Part shown: positions 1-9,247 of the stretch, piece after piece
Position numbering within the stretch: the first letter of the stretch is position 1
Layout: the number at the start of each line of letters is the position of its first letter
Assembly (NCBI GenBank): GCA_013339895.1
Contig: JABACO010000020.1
Span: 4,434,542-4,498,541, forward strand
Length of the DNA stretch: 64,000 bases
DNA from: Ephydatia muelleri
Lineage: Eukaryota; Porifera; Demospongiae; Spongillida; Spongillidae
Direction: 5' to 3'
Translations under genes and position numbers: made by a program
Notes under the pieces: generated by a model
What the model was told of the DNA's origin: nothing
The model's input: only the letters and a program-made list of their open reading frames with translations
Databases searched by the model: none

Positions 1-240
1 GTACCTACTTCAAAACAGTTGCACAGTGCTGTGGTCAGTGCTATGATGGTGCATCAAACATGGTAGGTGGTATAAAAGGTGTTGCTAGCCAACTTGCCGC
101 AAAGGAGAAGAGAGCAGTACTGACACACTGCTATGGCCATGCATTGAACCTGGCAGTAGGAGATTCTGTGAAGCAGTATAAGGTTTGTAAGGACACTTTG
201 TATACTGCGTATGAAATTAGCAAATTAGCGAGGTATTCTC
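1..240 (+). mobile_element. ZMYM1-like hAT-type transposase fragment (part 1)
   Basis: An open frame enters from the left edge and reads QCYDGASNMVGGIKGVASQL, then CYGHALNLAVGDSVKQ. This matches the core of zinc finger MYM-type 1-like proteins, which derive from hAT transposases and are abundant in invertebrate genomes. The frame stops being homologous at the 9-bp target duplication at 232-240 and resumes in the same frame at 2271, so a later element has split it. It is a broken transposon remnant, with no sign of being a host gene. Family call is by recognition of the YDGASNM and HCYGHALNL blocks. Confidence 0.7.
232..240. repeat. Target site duplication, left copy (GGTATTCTC)
   Basis: Exact 9-bp match to the bases following the right inverted repeat. 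Confidence 0.85.
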
Positions 241-397
241 TAGCCTCGTCCCCAGGCCCTATTTTTATATTAAAGTTAGCGGGACAAAAAATAGGGCCTA
301 GTAGCGATGGACAAGGTCTTTGTGCGCATGCGCTAGCCATTCACCAGAAACTGGTGAATCGTGCACTGTTGTAATTTGGTTTGTAATCCTTTCCATA
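241..397 (+). repeat. Left terminal inverted repeat of the helicase element
   Basis: Matches the reverse complement of the right end with a few substitutions, including the stretch GTGCGCATGCGCTAGCC and a small internal palindrome CACCAGAAACTGGTG. Confidence 0.85.
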
Positions 398-745
398 TAT
401 TAATTCACTCTCCGCGCAAGCTTTAGCTCGTCCCAGACCGTCGTATATGCGTCGTCCGTAGATTTGCGTAGCGCTCCATTTCGAAATACACACCAAATAC
501 ACATACAAATATGAGGTGAAACGTGGGTGTGCAGTGTAAGAAGGAAGTGTGGGTTTGCAGTGCAACATGAAGAGTGTAAGATGGGAAGTGTAGGAGTGTA
601 TGTGTAAGAGAGGAGATGGATCTTCACTGAAGTTTGGATCGGCAGTTTTCACAGCATAGTGTACTGTCACGGGATCCCAATGTCATGGCCACAGCTGGGT
701 CAAAGTACTTAAGCAACATAAACCTACGACAAAGCTCAGTATTCT

Positions 746-2097
746 CTAAATAGTCTCTGACTTCCTTCCATTCCTTGTAACGATGTACACCCTGGTCTGC
801 ATAAACAGGAGCTCCAACAGGTTTCCAGTAAATTCTGGATCGAGTCTGTTGGTGATCTCTGCCAGCTCTGCCATGTAGTCCTCCAGAGAACGAGGAGCAC
901 CATAGTGGATGATGTAGTCCAAGTTCTTGAAGTCAACCCCCATACCAAGTGCTGTTGTTGCAAATACTACTCGTAAGACGCTATCACTCTCACTTAGACT
1001 GGACATAACCACCCTCTTGTTGTGTTCGTCAGTAGCATGGCAAACAGGCGGTTGTCACTGATGTGTTCAGCATCTGAAGGATAGTAGCTAGCATCTTATA
1101 GAACATGGAGGAAGTGAGCATAGAAAAATGCACACATATCCAGAGATTGGCAGTAGACCACAACCCTCTGGGCTTTGATGTTATTTGCAGCTACATCCCT
1201 GACCACACATTCAAAGTCCTCCTCAATGGTCTTCTTTCGAGCCACCTCGTAGTAGATGTTTGGCTTGTTAGGAGACTCGGACACAATGAAACACCCGCCA
1301 TGTCAATGATGTATTCCCTCATTCTCACAGTTACAGTAGCAGTAGTGGCAAGCATCGGAATACCAGGTGGCATAAATGCCCTTAGGTCTTTCAGTACACC
1401 AAAAGAAGGGCGAAGGTCTTTGCTCCTGCATATTGGAAATATTGAATTGTTTTTTATTTGTACATACGTCAAGCCACTTACCACTTGAAAACACAGTGTG
1501 CTTCATCAACAGCTACTGCCACAACGCTAACTGACAGAGGAGGACAGACAAGAAGTTGTCTCCAGCAAGCTGTCTGTACCAAGAATGGCCTCAGGAGCAC
1601 TGTACAGGAGCTGAAAATGACCAAGAGACACTTGTCTCTCACTAGCAATTAGTTCCTTGTCCACATCTGCAAAAATTAGAAGAAAACCTCGATGACACAT
1701 TTGCATCTACATCTATGCAGCCTAACATTGCTAGAGGTTTTTATACATAAGAAATCTTACTGGTGTTCCAGAGAGTATTGCAGCATTTATACCTCTCTTC
1801 TGTAAACCAGAGACTTGGTCGACCATCAGGGAAACTAGTGGAGAAATTACTTAGGACTGAGCTACGTTGAACTTGTGGAGCAGTGTTTCGCTTCAGTTTA
1901 AAGTCGAACATGAATGGTAGGAGTTGGTAGCAAATTGACTTCCCGTACCCAGTAGGAAACCAAGCGAACACATCCCGACCATTGTACATATGGAAAAGTA
2001 CTTCCTCCTGCTTGGCCTTGAGTATTAGGCTTTCGAGGTGAACACATCTTAGAGAATAAGCTACTGCTTCACGGAACTCAGCCGAATACGCCATCAC
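746..2097 (-). pseudogene. RecQ-like superfamily 2 helicase, degraded, inside the inverted-repeat element
   Basis: Reading leftward: start MMAYSAEFREAVAYSLRC, a Q-motif-like KQEEVLFHM, Walker A FPTGYGKSICYQLLP (motif I), YSAPEAILGTDSLLE, motif II VDEAHCVFKW, a GIPMLATTATVT block like motif III, then VVVYCQSLDMCAFFYAHF and FATTALGMGVDFKNLDYIIH (motif V region). A 56-bp intron with GT and AG ends lies at 1426-1481 right after the DEAH box. The motif VI region is altered: where RecQ proteins have QESGRAGRDG this one reads AELAEITNRLD. The frame changes at several points (around 1530, 1290 and 1020), so this copy is unlikely to make an active helicase. No RQC or HRDC domain is present. The eukaryotic intron argues against a bacterial source. 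Confidence 0.75.
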
Positions 2098-2110
2098 GCA
2101 ATCAGACTAG

Positions 2111-2270
2111 TATACGGAAAGGATTACAAACCAAATTACAACAGTGCACGATTCACCAGTTTCTGGTGAAAGGCTAGCGCATGCGCACAAAGACCTTGTC
2201 CATCACTACCAGGCCCTATTTTGTTGTCCTGCTAACTTTAATATAATAATAGGGCCTGGGGACGAGGCTA
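2111..2270 (-). repeat. Right terminal inverted repeat of the helicase element
   Basis: Mirror of the left repeat. The helicase frame starts just inside it on the minus strand, so the promoter may lie in this repeat. Confidence 0.85.
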
Positions 2271-2279
2271 GGTATTCTC
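2271..2279. repeat. Target site duplication, right copy (GGTATTCTC)
   Basis: Exact 9-bp match to the bases preceding the left inverted repeat. Confidence 0.85.
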
Positions 2280-2600
2280 CAGAACGAAGTGCTGCCTTTG
2301 ATTGCATCAAATTTAAGAACCTAACAGAGGAGAACATTGGATCCAGTATAGGTTTGCAAGCAATGTGCTCTACCAAATGGACAGTGAGAGGAGATGCTGT
2401 GGAGAGCATCATCATAACTACGTTGTTCTCAAATAAATACCTTACAATCCATGATATGAAAGGCAGTGTGCAAGCACAAAGGGGTACTTTTAATGTTTTG
2501 TTTGGGATGCAGCTTGCCATGAACATTCTCAAGATAACTGACCACTTAGCAGAACGTTACAAAAGCAGGCAATGTCGGCTGCTGAAGGACATTCTTTGAC
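2271..2600 (+). mobile_element. ZMYM1-like hAT-type transposase fragment (part 2)
   Basis: Continues the frame interrupted at 240: RYSPERSAAFDCIKFKNLTE, then a CSTKWTVRGDAVESI block typical of ZMYM1-like proteins (usual form CPTRWTVR), and FGMQLAMNILKITDHLAERY. The coding signal ends at a stop near 2600. The C-terminal hAT dimerisation region is not seen downstream, so the relic is 3'-truncated. Confidence 0.7.
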
Positions 2601-3028
2601 TGGATGCACTGTTAAGACTCTTGTGTCCGTGCACAATACAGAGTATTTTTGATGGGTTTTTTTTCTTTTAATGAGCAGTCTGTCTTGCCAGAGAAGAGGT
2701 CAAACTCACATCCTCAATGGTTGGAAACAATGGATATGCATGTATTGTTTGCCCCTATTACAACACATGTAGTCTTCATGGGCTGTGAATGTGTTATCCA
2801 CTCAGCATATGCTATGCTCAGCTGCTATAATTGTGAAGAAGCCATTCTAGCAAGATCTGGGCAGATCTCCTTCAAGATTGTGCAAAGCCATTATCTCCAC
2901 TCATTCTAGATTTCTCCTAATGTATATGTGGTTGTCTTTTTCTTCATCCAAGTCAGAAGATTCAGTCAATCAATTCCTCACAAAAGTAGAAGCTGTGAAA
3001 ATTACTGTCAACACCATCCTTATGCCCC

Positions 3029-3440
3029 TCAAAGCCAGTCCCTGGCAAGCAAGGTAGCAATGGACTCAATAATTTTGCGTAACATTGCTCGATTTGATGT
3101 TTTTCTTTCTTGTGCTCTGTGCTCAGCATCAGCAGTCTTCACAGGTAACCCGATGGTTTCTATGACTTCCTTATGACAGACACTGTTGAAGTACTTCTTA
3201 TAATGCTTCACAAGCATCTTTCCAGTTCGTGTATTCTTTTGAAATGAAAGTTACTTCACGTTTGGTACTTGCCTTGAATTTCGTCTCCAGCTCTGCTGTG
3301 AGGCATAAGTAACAAAATGCAGCATCAGCGCTGACATTGTAATAGCCACTTGTGCTTTTCACACCATTCTGCTCTAAATGAGCATGCTTCACACTTCGAT
3401 CCAAAAGAGTGTTTTGGAAAGGGAAAGGACTTAGAAGGAT
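3029..3440 (-). mobile_element. TTF-type zinc-finger N-terminus of a second ZMYM1-like element
   Basis: On the minus strand: FHPSKSFPFPK, then HLEQNGVKSTSGYYNVSADA, AAFCYLCLTAELETKF, FISKEYTNWKDACEALK and HYKKYFNSVCHKEVIETI. This is the order of the TTF-type finger found at the N-terminus of ZMYM1/hAT-derived proteins: FCYxC, then NWKDA, then a final H..C..H motif. Its orientation is opposite to the fragment at 1-2600, so it belongs to another insertion. A frame change near 3400 and loss of the C-terminal part show it is broken. Confidence 0.6.
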
Positions 3441-3686
3441 GAAATTTCATCTGGTATAACTGACAAAACAACAGACGCGGAAGAAGGGACAGACAATAAC
3501 ATTGAACGATCAGTTTTCTGTTTCTCTTATGCATAATATAACGTTGATACCAGCATGTCATGTACATGTATTGTACATTAGCATTACCATAGTAAGTTAA
3601 CACTTCTTTCATGCACTAAAAACTATTTACGTACGTTCTTGCACAATCATGTAACATGAAATATAATTAGATGAAAATGAATGGAA

Positions 3687-3704
3687 GGGGGGGGGGGGGG
3701 GGGG
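3687..3704. repeat. Poly-G tract (18 G)
   Basis: Uninterrupted run of G. Several such tracts occur in the window. True length is uncertain because homopolymers sequence poorly. Confidence 0.9.
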
Positions 3705-4425
3705 CACCTTCCCCTTGTGCTCTGAGTTCTTAAAATGAAGCCATGCCATTTTAAAAATTATTTATTATTTTTGTGAAAATATTTGTCAAGTAGCTGCTGG
3801 ACCTTCCAGATGGATGCAGAATGCAAAAGTGAATGTATTTGGCATGGATATGCAATATTTATTTAAACCACTGTGCAGGCCAGCAATGCTGATGCATAGA
3901 CATAGATCACTTATCACGTGAAGTGCAATGTTCATTGAGATACAGCAGTGCTGCATGCATCCTGTTCCTTGCTGCTATGGTGAACGGTCTCTGCCACAAT
4001 GTATGGGCACTGTCTTTAGTGCGGCTCCGTGGGTATTGGATCCATGAGTGTTTGTAGGCGCATTCTTGCTTGATACACATGATGTTCCCAGCAATGTAGT
4101 TGGTTGCAGCGACCGCACACATCTTGATTAGGCTGGTAAGACTGCCCCACCCCCACAACCTCCACCCATGGTTGACTTCACTGTGGACATGTGTGCGTTG
4201 CTGAGGCTAGCTGTAGGAGGTGAAGGCCTCATTGTGTAGATTTTGGGTTTGGCTGCAATCAATTTAGGTTTCTCCACGTGAGTGTCATGTGTCTGCACTG
4301 CCTGTCATAGGCTACCTACGCAGTCCCCTCAATGTTCCATGTTGCATGGACAATAGATGCCTGATGAACCCACAGCTCAGGGTCTTTTTTCTGGGAATCA
4401 TGTCACATGTACCGCCGCCATCCTG
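3705..4425. other. No recognised gene
   Basis: AT-rich sequence. An 83-codon minus-strand frame (3907-4158) has no recognisable motif and no clear splice context; I do not call it a gene. Confidence 0.5.
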
Positions 4426-5545
4426 AAGTAACACTCAGTCATTAATAAGACAATCCAGCTCAAGCATACCCACTTTTCTGCACTACCATCTCAAATTTCT
4501 TCCCAACTTTACATTCTGCTAGCAGCCCCCAGCAGGATGCCAAATTCAAATAATCACCCTTTAATTTTGCATCGCTGGGATGATATGACCTTTTAAAGTG
4601 GTGACCTTTTGCATATTTTGTAATAGGCTTCCGCTCTTGTACAAATTACAGTTGTTGCATTTATGTCAATTTTAGTATGAATTGAAAGCTCTAACCATGG
4701 GGTACTAGAATAGCAGAAAGGTTAATACCATTTATTAACTGTATGAGTTTGCCACCCCATCCACTTGTGTCTGTTCCTGAGTGCATGGCCAATCCAAATC
4801 CCCCCAAAATTACACCACATCAACTTCATTGCATGGGAAGTTGGTGTGAATAAATTTAGAGTGGGATGGCCATGGAATCACGTGGAACATGAAGAGAGGA
4901 TATTTGTTAGGAGCATAACCTGGTCATTTCAAAGGAAGGTAACAAACCGTGTATAAACTGTTTATACAGATTATGTGCATAGTCAGCACAGAGCTATGCT
5001 CTAGCTACAAGCTGCTGACTATCCACATAATCTGTATGAACAGTTTATACACAGTTTGTTACCTTCCTTTGAAATGCCCAGGTTATGCTCCTAAAAAATA
5101 CCATTTCTTCATGTTCACATGATTCCATGGCCATCCCACTCTAAATTTGTTCACACCAACTTCCCATGCAATGATGTTGATGTGACGATTGGCCTTGCGC
5201 TCAAGAACCAAACAGACACAAGTGGATGGGGCAGCAAACTCATATGGTTAGTAAATGGTATTAACCTTTCTGCTATTCTAATACCCCATGGTTAGAGCTT
5301 TCAATTCATACTAAAATTGTTCACTATATGACATGAATGCAACAGCTGTAATTTGTACAGGAGTGGAAGCATATAGTACAAAAAATGCAAAAGGTCATAT
5401 CATCCCAACGATGCAAAATAGGAATTTGGCATTGTGTTGGGGGCTGCTAGCAGTATGTAAAAATGGGAAGAAGTTTGAGATGGTAGTGCAGAAAAGTGGG
5501 TACACTAGAGCTGTATTGTTTCTAAGGGCCTTTGAATTTATACTT
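4425..5545. mobile_element. Long foldback (palindromic) element, about 1.1 kb
   Basis: The left half (4425-4990) is matched by its reverse complement (5000-5545) over about 530 bp at roughly 90 percent by eye. Matching blocks include GAAAGCTCTAACCATGGGGT and GGGATGGCCATGGAATCA. The centre is near 4995 with a short loop. The outer 60 bp are more diverged, so the ends and any target duplication are not certain. No transposase is present. Arm divergence suggests an older insertion than the palindrome at 55.2 kb. Confidence 0.8.
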
Positions 5546-5710
5546 CAACCTGACTAGTGCTCAGTTTCAATATTTGGTGGCTTGTTTACTTGCTAGTTTG
5601 ACAAAATGATCAGAGTTTTGACTTAGAGCAATCATATCATTGTGTTATTTGCTGTGTTAACGTATTGCAGTGTTGGGTTTGTCAGTATGTTTTCCCTTGT
5701 ATCATTTCAG

Positions 5711-5847
5711 CTGTTGCACTTGCACAAGACATGGAAGTGGATGATTGCTCTGATGGTCAGATGAGGTCAGGTTCTGACAGCCCTTTAAAGACTGGCTGTG
5801 AGCAGCAAAGTGTTCAAAAGGATATCTCTGATGTAGCGCACACCTAG
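5711..5847 (+). CDS. Possible terminal exon of an unidentified gene
   Basis: A pyrimidine-rich acceptor (TTTTCCCTTGTATCATTTCAG) is followed by an acidic, Ser-rich frame reading DMEVDDCSDGQMRSGSDS and ending in a TAG stop. A polyadenylation signal AATAAA follows at 6067-6072. This looks like a last exon plus 3' UTR on the plus strand. No upstream coding exon could be linked to it; the upstream region is transposon relics and the palindrome, so the rest of the gene may lie outside the window. It could also be a chance frame. Confidence 0.3.
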
Positions 5848-6484
5848 AAGCATGCTTGAATATGGTGTATATTAATGCATGCATAGCTCTTTTCTTGAAA
5901 TTGTTGTTTCCAAATTAGGCCTGCATGTGTGGTGTGTATGTGTATGTGATAAGAACACATCTGAATCCATCCTCCATTGTATCACACATATCATTGTGGA
6001 GATGAGTCTGAGGGATGTGTTGTTGTAGACAGTATGCATGTTAGCTTACATTTCAGACTTAACTTGAATAAAAATGTGTACTGCAATTCTGCATGTACTT
6101 ATAAAAATTGTCCGTGAAAATTCTTTGCTCACACAAACGTTCACACATACTGGCAGTATTTTAACGTTGGTGCGGGCATATAGGCAACAAAACTGCCGTC
6201 TTTAGTGGTTTGGTAGAAAACAGAATGGATGGTTCGATTGTTCTTCTGCTAGCACCGCTATAGTTCATACTGCAGAATAATTGAATAAGAATGAAATTTC
6301 AAGTGGTAGGGAGTAAATAGGTATACATATTCTACAGCCAAAGTGCTTCACTTCGATCAATGCACACAGGGTTTTAAGTGGGTGAAGCCAAATTCCAAAG
6401 TCATCCATTTATTGTACCCCGCCCCTTACTATAGTCTCGTACCCAGCCTGATATGCTTTCGCGTACATGCATGTGCAATGTAAT

Positions 6485-7148
6485 TAGGGTTTGCATCCGT
6501 CGGTAAATTAACTATCCGGATACCGAAATCCGATAGATTTTATTCCGGACTCCGGTATCCGGATTATCCGGTTTTTATCCGGATTTCATAACATCTACAT
6601 TGCACACCATGTTTTTAGAAGTGCTCTGGAATTCTTAATGCATGGCATATAAATCAATATAACCATCTTCCTGTAACCAAAACACCTCCCATGAACCATT
6701 TTATTCGTTATGGTTACCCAAGCGCACTGGCAACCACTGTGTTTCAGTTCCTTCTTCAATTTCTTCCTCCCACTTCGGCAGCATAAAATCACCTGTTATA
6801 AAGCTCTTCGCCATAGACGCCAGACAGCAACCACGTGACAAAACTGAATTAATTCTCCAGTCCCGTGACTCCGTCACTCCCAATTCTTGATTATAGTGTA
6901 CCAATAGATTTAAATTCATGTAATCTGAGTCTGACCAGAGAGACTGCAGTGCAAACACTACATACAACCCTATAAGGATTAAACAATATAAAGCAAAACT
7001 TCAGCCGATTTGAGCCGAACCAATCGGATTCCATTACGCCATGTCAATCCGGATTTGGACCAGGTCGGATAACGGATAATGGATTGATGAATAACAAGGC
7101 GGAATCCGTAATATCCGTCATTTAATCACTATCCGGATGCAAACCCTA
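6485..7148. mobile_element. Non-autonomous hAT element (664 bp) with 8-bp target duplication
   Basis: Starts TAGGGTTTGCATCCG and ends with its reverse complement CGGATGCAAACCCTA. It is flanked by an exact 8-bp duplication AATGTAAT (6477-6484 and 7149-7156). The 8-bp duplication and the YAGNG-type end are hAT hallmarks. Both subterminal regions are rich in copies of ATCCGGAT, CCGGATA and related motifs, which probably serve as transposase binding sites. The interior shows no transposase; the longest frame (6701-6967, minus) has no known motif. Confidence 0.85.
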
Positions 7149-7495
7149 AATGTAATCCATCCGCTGCTGCGTATGTTAGGTCTGGAAATTAGACAACCCC
7201 TATCATTGCATGATTAAAAGGCACTGTGGCAGTGGCCCCGTTGTATCACACATGTATCATCGTGGGATTCTTTCAAAGACATACGGTCGCATTCGTTCGC
7301 CGAAACGTGAGCCATGTTTATTTCTTGCTAGTGGATGGACGCCATGTAAAATAGCGCGAATTCCAATTCAAATGAAAAAAGGAAAGATAAAAAGAAACAC
7401 AGACACGTACACGCGCAATCGCTGCGCAAATAAAAATTAAGAGTTGGAAAACACGAGGTGGTAGAAAAACGCCATGCAGGCATGCAGACAAAAAG

Positions 7496-7609
7496 ATGCC
7501 TCCAACATCGGATGTTCCCAGGCCGGTCATCCATCCAAGTACTGATCCAGCCCGTAACTTCGGTGATCGGACGGGAACGAATGCATTCAGCGTTGTATGG
7601 TCGTCGAGG
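7496..7609 (-). rRNA. 5S rRNA gene or 5S-derived pseudogene
   Basis: Minus-strand sequence follows animal 5S rRNA: CCATACAACGCTGAATGCA, CCCGTCCGATCACCGAAGTT, then CAGTACTTGGATGGATGACC and GGCCTGGGAACATCCGATG, ending in a T-run (TTTTT) that fits a pol III terminator. The first and last bases can still pair (CCTC with GAGG). Length is about 114 nt against about 120, because some 6-8 nt are missing after GAAGTT, where internal control region box A lies. It could be a divergent gene, a pseudogene, or the head of a 5S-derived SINE. Confidence 0.75.
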
Positions 7610-8822
7610 AGTGATTGTGTCGCAGATTTCATACATTGATTTGTCAATATAAGCTATGCAGAAGCATAGATACTATGGTTCTTGTAGGTCAAGGAAACTC
7701 ACAGGTGTGCGCTCTTGATAGCCACTGGCATCCATGTCTCTGGAACACAGGCATACTGAACCGCTACGTCACTTAGGAGTTCAACACTAAGGTGGGTGCT
7801 GTTTTAATATAAGCTAGAGGTGCAAGTGCATGGCTCTCGGTTGAAGCAGCATGGACACTGCACATCTACAGACACTATACTAGCCATGCATGCGTTGAGA
7901 CATTTGGCACAGACTATTGCACTGTACATAAGCTCCAGAGGCTGGTCAAGGATCTAAGCACAGTGGACCCCTGCATGAGACGATTAGTGTCAGATACTGC
8001 GTGCAGGAGGCTGCATTCCAGGAACATTGAGTGAGGCCGGTGAGATAGCTTCAATGTGCCTGATAAGATGGTTTGCATATTGGGAATAATGCCCTCCAGG
8101 ATGTTGCACTGTTTTTGGCCTTTCATCTGCTCTCAGCTTCTTAAAATATAATGCTCACATACGTGTAATTTTATGTGTCATACAATTTTTTCTTTCATAC
8201 CATGCAGTCCTCATTTGTGTGGTTGCTCCGATGGAATATTACAATTGTGCATCTTTGAGGCACAACTTTAGCTGCTGCAGTGTTTCTTTTAGCAGTTGCA
8301 GAAGCAGGATACAGCATCAATAGTAATGCCAAAGGCATCCTGAGCTGCTGTGCATGCAAAATTCTGGTATCTGTATATGGTTGAAGCTGCCTTCCCTCGA
8401 ACAACCATGCATCTCCCACACAAACTAGAGTACTGATGTACTTGTTGGTTAATCTCAACCAATCATCGTGTACACCAATAAGAATTGCAAACCTAGAGAT
8501 CAGATGGGCTAATAATTTTGCATGGTCGCATGCATATAACATAGAGGCCCATAAAACGTTTTTGCCCCGGGCCCCGGGCCCCGAGCTGGCTATCGGCGGT
8601 CCTGAATATTACAGCCCTTCCAAAAACTCCGACGGGTGGTCAATATAGACTGGCCAGTACTGCCACGTAATTTTCTCGTCGCGAACTGCATTATGTACAC
8701 TAAGTAACGATGTCTAAACTTTTGAGGACATCAACAACAGTTTTCTTCAAACGCGCCACCAACTCTTCTAATTTTAACCCTTTGTGGACTCTATTATAGA
8801 ATTAGTTTATACGAACCAGAGG
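7610..8822. other. Intergenic region upstream of COQ7
   Basis: No gene recognised. A GC-rich stretch with repeated GGGCCCC lies at 8564-8588, about 240 bp before the COQ7 start, and could be part of its promoter; no TATA box is evident. Confidence 0.4.
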
Positions 8823-9062
8823 ATGAACTGGCTCGTTGTTCGTCGTTTACCGATTAGGTCTGCGAGTTGCTGCACGCCTATTGGGGCTGTCCAGTTGTGC
8901 ACGAGCACAACAGATGCTGATCTTTCGTTCGTTGCATCGAGACCCCATCCACTCATCGACAAAATTATTCGAGTCAATCACGCCGGAGAGTTTGGCGCTA
9001 TACGCTTATATGCAGGGCAAAGTTCATTTACAGAAAAGCCGAACATTCGCCTCACAATAGAG
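8823..9062 (+). CDS. COQ7: COQ7 exon 1
   Basis: 80 codons, phase 0 end at donor GTACAG. Encodes the leader and DKIIRVNHAGEFGAIRLYAG, with the first di-iron Glu. Confidence 0.85.
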
Positions 9063-9208
9063 GTACAGGTGCCCGGATTAATAATTTACAATAACGATGT
9101 ACGTTTTTCTTTAACCTCGACATAGGGTTGCCATTGCATGGATGAGCTATCTATAATAAACTATCTTAAAGTGCTAGTTTATGTCAGTTGTAATGATGTA
9201 ATTAATAG

Positions 9209-9247
<39 letters not shown>

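Larger units (their letters stand above)
241..2270. mobile_element. 2,030-bp inverted-repeat DNA element carrying a RecQ-like helicase
   Basis: Both ends begin TAGCCTCGTCCCCAGGCCCT reading inward. The terminal inverted repeats run about 157 bp (241-397 and 2111-2270) and hold a second, internal inverted motif around TTAAAGTTAGC. The element is flanked by an exact 9-bp duplication GGTATTCTC (232-240 and 2271-2279), and removing it plus one copy restores the reading frame of the host hAT relic. Long TIRs with 9-bp duplications are typical of Mutator-like elements, but no MULE transposase is visible. The only gene inside is a RecQ-like helicase, so it is either a gene-carrying non-autonomous element or a family whose helicase takes part in transposition. 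Confidence 0.85.

Noticed and set aside
60-374. 104-codon frame crossing into the helicase element
   Set aside because: Only the first 60 codons are transposase-like; the rest is read-through into the inverted repeat.
3907-4158. 83-codon minus-strand frame
   Set aside because: No motif, splice context or homology recognised.
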